From positions 1-7,212 of the forward strand of contig CAMDGW010000122.1 of the NCBI GenBank assembly GCA_945897695.1: a stretch of 7,212 nucleotides of DNA. The letters run 5' to 3'. Under the pieces are notes generated by a model. It was not told the origin of the DNA, made no database searches, and worked only from the letters and a program-made list of their open reading frames with translations. Within the stretch, counting starts at the first letter, position 1; every line of letters begins with the position of its first letter. The position numbers and the translations under genes are program-made. Below, piece by piece: positions 5,681-7,212 of the stretch. Source of the DNA: Pseudobacteriovorax antillogorgiicola. GTDB lineage: Bacteria > Bdellovibrionota_B > Oligoflexia > Oligoflexales > RGVZ01.

Positions 5681-6648
5681 GTTCTCCTCAAATTATTCTG
5701 TCGCTGCGAGGCATCGAAAAAACATTTCGACCCGATGTCTTTAAGCCACCCACCCAATCCCTAAAGGGTGTGGATCTTGAATTCCCTGCAGGAAGCTGCA
5801 CGGGGCTCGTGGGACATAATGGCGCCGGCAAGACCACAACCATCCGAATGATACTTGGATTGATTTCTCCTGACCGCGGCAAAATTTTTTTCCGGGATCA
5901 GCCGATACGACGAGAAGATCGTTCTGCGATTGGCTATATGGCGGAATCAGCAAGATTCCCACCTGGATTAACTGCGAGTGAAATTCTTGAAACGCAACTG
6001 ACACTTCATCGCGTGAAATCGCAAACAAGCCGAAAGCAGCTCATTAAACAGAAACTCGCATCAGTCGGCCTTCAAAATGATGGAAATCGAAGAATCCGTG
6101 ATTTCAGCAAAGGGATGCAGCAGCGCCTTGCCTGGGCACACGCAACTATTCATGATCCAGACGTGCTCATTTTAGATGAACCATTTACTGGACTTGATCC
6201 ACTTGGTCGCATCACGATGAAAAATTGGATCCTTACAGAAAAAAAACGCGGCCTCACAATCGTACTCTGCACCCATGAGTTACCACAAATCATGTCATTG
6301 TGTGATCACATCCATATTCTGCAACATGGCAAGCTGGTTTACTCATCCTTTGCAGACCATGTCAAAGGCGGAAGGCTTGACGAGACCCTGCCCCGCTACT
6401 TTATCGATCTAAGCGGCGCCCAACAAAGCGAGCTGGAAAATATGCTGAATGCTCGCCGTCTCCCCATGTGGAAGACCCTGCATCAAGACGGTTTTTTGAT
6501 AAGATTAGGCTTCAGTGATTATCCGTCTGCATCAGCTTGGCTGGAACCATGTCTTAGCAAGGGACATGTGATTGCCCGTTTTGGTGACGACAATAGCGCA
6601 ACAGAAGAGCAGCTTCTGGCACACTTCAAAGAGGAGTTCACCCGATGA
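5677..6648 (+). CDS. ABC transporter ATP-binding protein (ABC-2 exporter type)
   Basis: 323 aa from GTG 5677, with a near-perfect AAGGAGG (5664-5670) 6 nt upstream. All nucleotide-binding motifs are present: Walker A GHNGAGKTT (46-54), a Q-loop region GYMAES (87-92) with Glu as in many CcmA/NatA-type ATPases, signature FSKGMQQR (143-150), Walker B VLILDEPF (163-170) with catalytic E168, D-loop GLDP (172-175) and switch H200. The ATPase core ends near residue 225. The remaining 100 residues form a poorly conserved C-terminal extension, typical of this ATPase class. It hydrolyses ATP on the cytoplasmic face to drive the adjacent permease; gene order points to export, but the cargo cannot be read from the sequence. 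The stop overlaps the permease start by 4 nt (ATGA, 6645-6648). The N-terminus contains an unusual insertion FRPDVFKPPTQS (17-28) before the first core strand. Confidence 0.95.
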   Translation: MSSPQIILSLRGIEKTFRPDVFKPPTQSLKGVDLEFPAGSCTGLVGHNGAGKTTTIRMILGLISPDRGKIFFRDQPIRREDRSAIGYMAESARFPPGLTASEILETQLTLHRVKSQTSRKQLIKQKLASVGLQNDGNRRIRDFSKGMQQRLAWAHATIHDPDVLILDEPFTGLDPLGRITMKNWILTEKKRGLTIVLCTHELPQIMSLCDHIHILQHGKLVYSSFADHVKGGRLDETLPRYFIDLSGAQQSELENMLNARRLPMWKTLHQDGFLIRLGFSDYPSASAWLEPCLSKGHVIARFGDDNSATEEQLLAHFKEEFTR

Positions 6649-7133
6649 ATGCCTGGTGGCAACTTTCAAAAGAATCATTTCTGATGCTCCGACGGGACCG
6701 GATATTTTTGCCAATTGTCATCGCGGGATTTGCTATCGCCTCGTTTTCAAATTTGGCGAGTGGTTGGGGTATTGAAAGCTTCGAAAAAATTCTTTTTGAT
6801 CTCGGATTGGTCGGATTTCGTTTAACCGGGAGCGTCGTTGCCATCCTGTGGGGCGTTCGCCTTGTGACAGATCCATTGCAGGATCGGAGTATCGAACTTC
6901 GCATCGCAACCCCCACATCTCGACCTGTTTGGCTATTGAGTCGTTATACAGGTTTAGCCGTTTGCCTGGTGATGACCGGGGTCATCTTTGCTTCATTCTG
7001 GCAGATTTTGATGCTGATGAATAAATTCGGCGCCATGAATAATCTTCAGGCCTGGTCGTTAGGCATGCTCCTGTTTGAGTGGTTGACCTTGGGAGCCATT
7101 GGACTCCTGCTTGGAACAGTTCCTAGGATTTGA
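6645..7133 (+). pseudogene. ABC-2 type permease, 3' end lost at a sequence junction
   Basis: Open for 162 codons, then stopped by TGA at 7131-7133. GAGGAG (6631-6636) lies 8 nt before the ATG and the start overlaps the ATPase stop, so the 5' end is sound. The N-terminus WQLSKESFLMLRRDRIFLPI leads into predicted membrane helices near 20-38, 50-73, 100-125 and 140-158. The cytoplasmic loop DPLQDRSIELRIATPTSRP (76-94) corresponds to the block of ABC-2 permeases in which an acidic 'R-x-x-E-L' stretch precedes 'RP-x-S-R'. Full-length members have about six helices and roughly 250 aa, so two helices and about 90 residues are missing. The reading frame breaks just where base composition changes abruptly, so the last few codons (VPRI) may already be foreign. 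I read this as a gene cut by an assembly or recombination junction rather than a mutationally decayed gene; in the true genome it is probably intact. Confidence 0.75.
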
Positions 7134-7212
7134 TCGGGCACTCGCCGGAGTCACGGTCGATGCCGCGCGCATCCTTGGTGTCGCCGATCGCCTCGGTTCG
7201 CTGGCGCCTGGC
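7129..7212 (+). CDS. C-terminal fragment of an amidohydrolase-family enzyme (partial both ends)
   Basis: Read in the frame beginning TTT at 7129, the final 84 bases encode FDRALAGVTVDAARILG followed by VADRLGSLAPG with no stop before the window ends. This is the near-C-terminal signature of metal-dependent amidohydrolases (imidazolonepropionase/dihydroorotase superfamily), in which AL-x-x-vT-x-x-aA-x-x-LG-x-x-d-r-l-GSL-x-PGk-x-AD precedes the final beta-sandwich strands. The catalytic histidines lie upstream and are absent, and no start or ribosome-binding site is present. GC is about 71% against about 49% for the preceding 110 bases, with many CpG steps, so it comes from a different genome context than the rest of the window. 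The specific enzyme cannot be told from 28 residues. Confidence 0.6.

Noticed and set aside
6638..6916. 92-codon minus-strand open frame opposite the permease start
   Set aside because: It is opposite the ATPase/permease overlap, whose start, ribosome-binding site and membrane helices are well supported; the antisense product looks random.
6645..7133. A naturally short, four-helix ABC permease
   Set aside because: The stop coincides with a sharp composition change and the appearance of a start-less amidohydrolase frame, so truncation at a junction is the simpler reading.

Overview
The window looks like chromosomal DNA of a Gram-negative, didermic bacterium. Two predicted outer-membrane lipoproteins, a secreted protein with a classic signal peptide and Shine-Dalgarno-led genes all point that way. 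The mix of a Bacillus-type leucine dehydrogenase, a LpoB/COG3014 lipoprotein pair, a YggS-YggT neighbourhood and a TPR + ABC-2 exporter cassette, at mid-to-high-40s GC, fits Bdellovibrionota or another former deltaproteobacterial lineage best. That placement is inference from family content, not from a marker gene.

Layout, left to right: (1) 1-190, leader with a candidate promoter and a 10-bp palindrome. (2) 191-1288 (+), leucine dehydrogenase, apparently monocistronic. (3) 1306-1342, a strong hairpin that can terminate transcription from both sides. (4) 3314-1376 (-), a two-gene envelope operon: a LpoB-like lipoprotein followed by a COG3014 TPR lipoprotein. (5) 3315-3435, a divergent regulatory region with a very good extended -10 on the + strand. 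(6) 3436-4613 (+), a small secreted protein of unknown function followed 5 nt later by the YggS/PLPBP pyridoxal-phosphate homeostasis protein. (7) 4619-4647, a near-consensus sigma70 promoter. (8) 4682 to about 7128 (+), YggT, a membrane-anchored TPR-like protein, an ABC ATPase and an ABC-2 permease, the last three tightly coupled by 4-nt stop/start overlaps.

The window does not end cleanly. The permease stops at about 162 codons, where its family normally runs to about 250. Immediately after, composition jumps from about 49% to about 71% GC. A different reading frame then encodes the C-terminal signature of an amidohydrolase that has no start of its own. Two unrelated genes, each cut at the same point, mean a junction near 7120-7140: most likely a chimeric assembly end, less likely a genuine recombination.

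Functionally, the window combines amino-acid catabolism (LeuDH), PLP balance (YggS), peptidoglycan/envelope lipoproteins and an export ABC system. I see no CRISPR, insertion sequence, tRNA, rRNA or defence system. Nothing convincingly forms a wholly new system; the least understood parts are the secreted protein next to YggS and the TPR protein bound to the ABC cassette.
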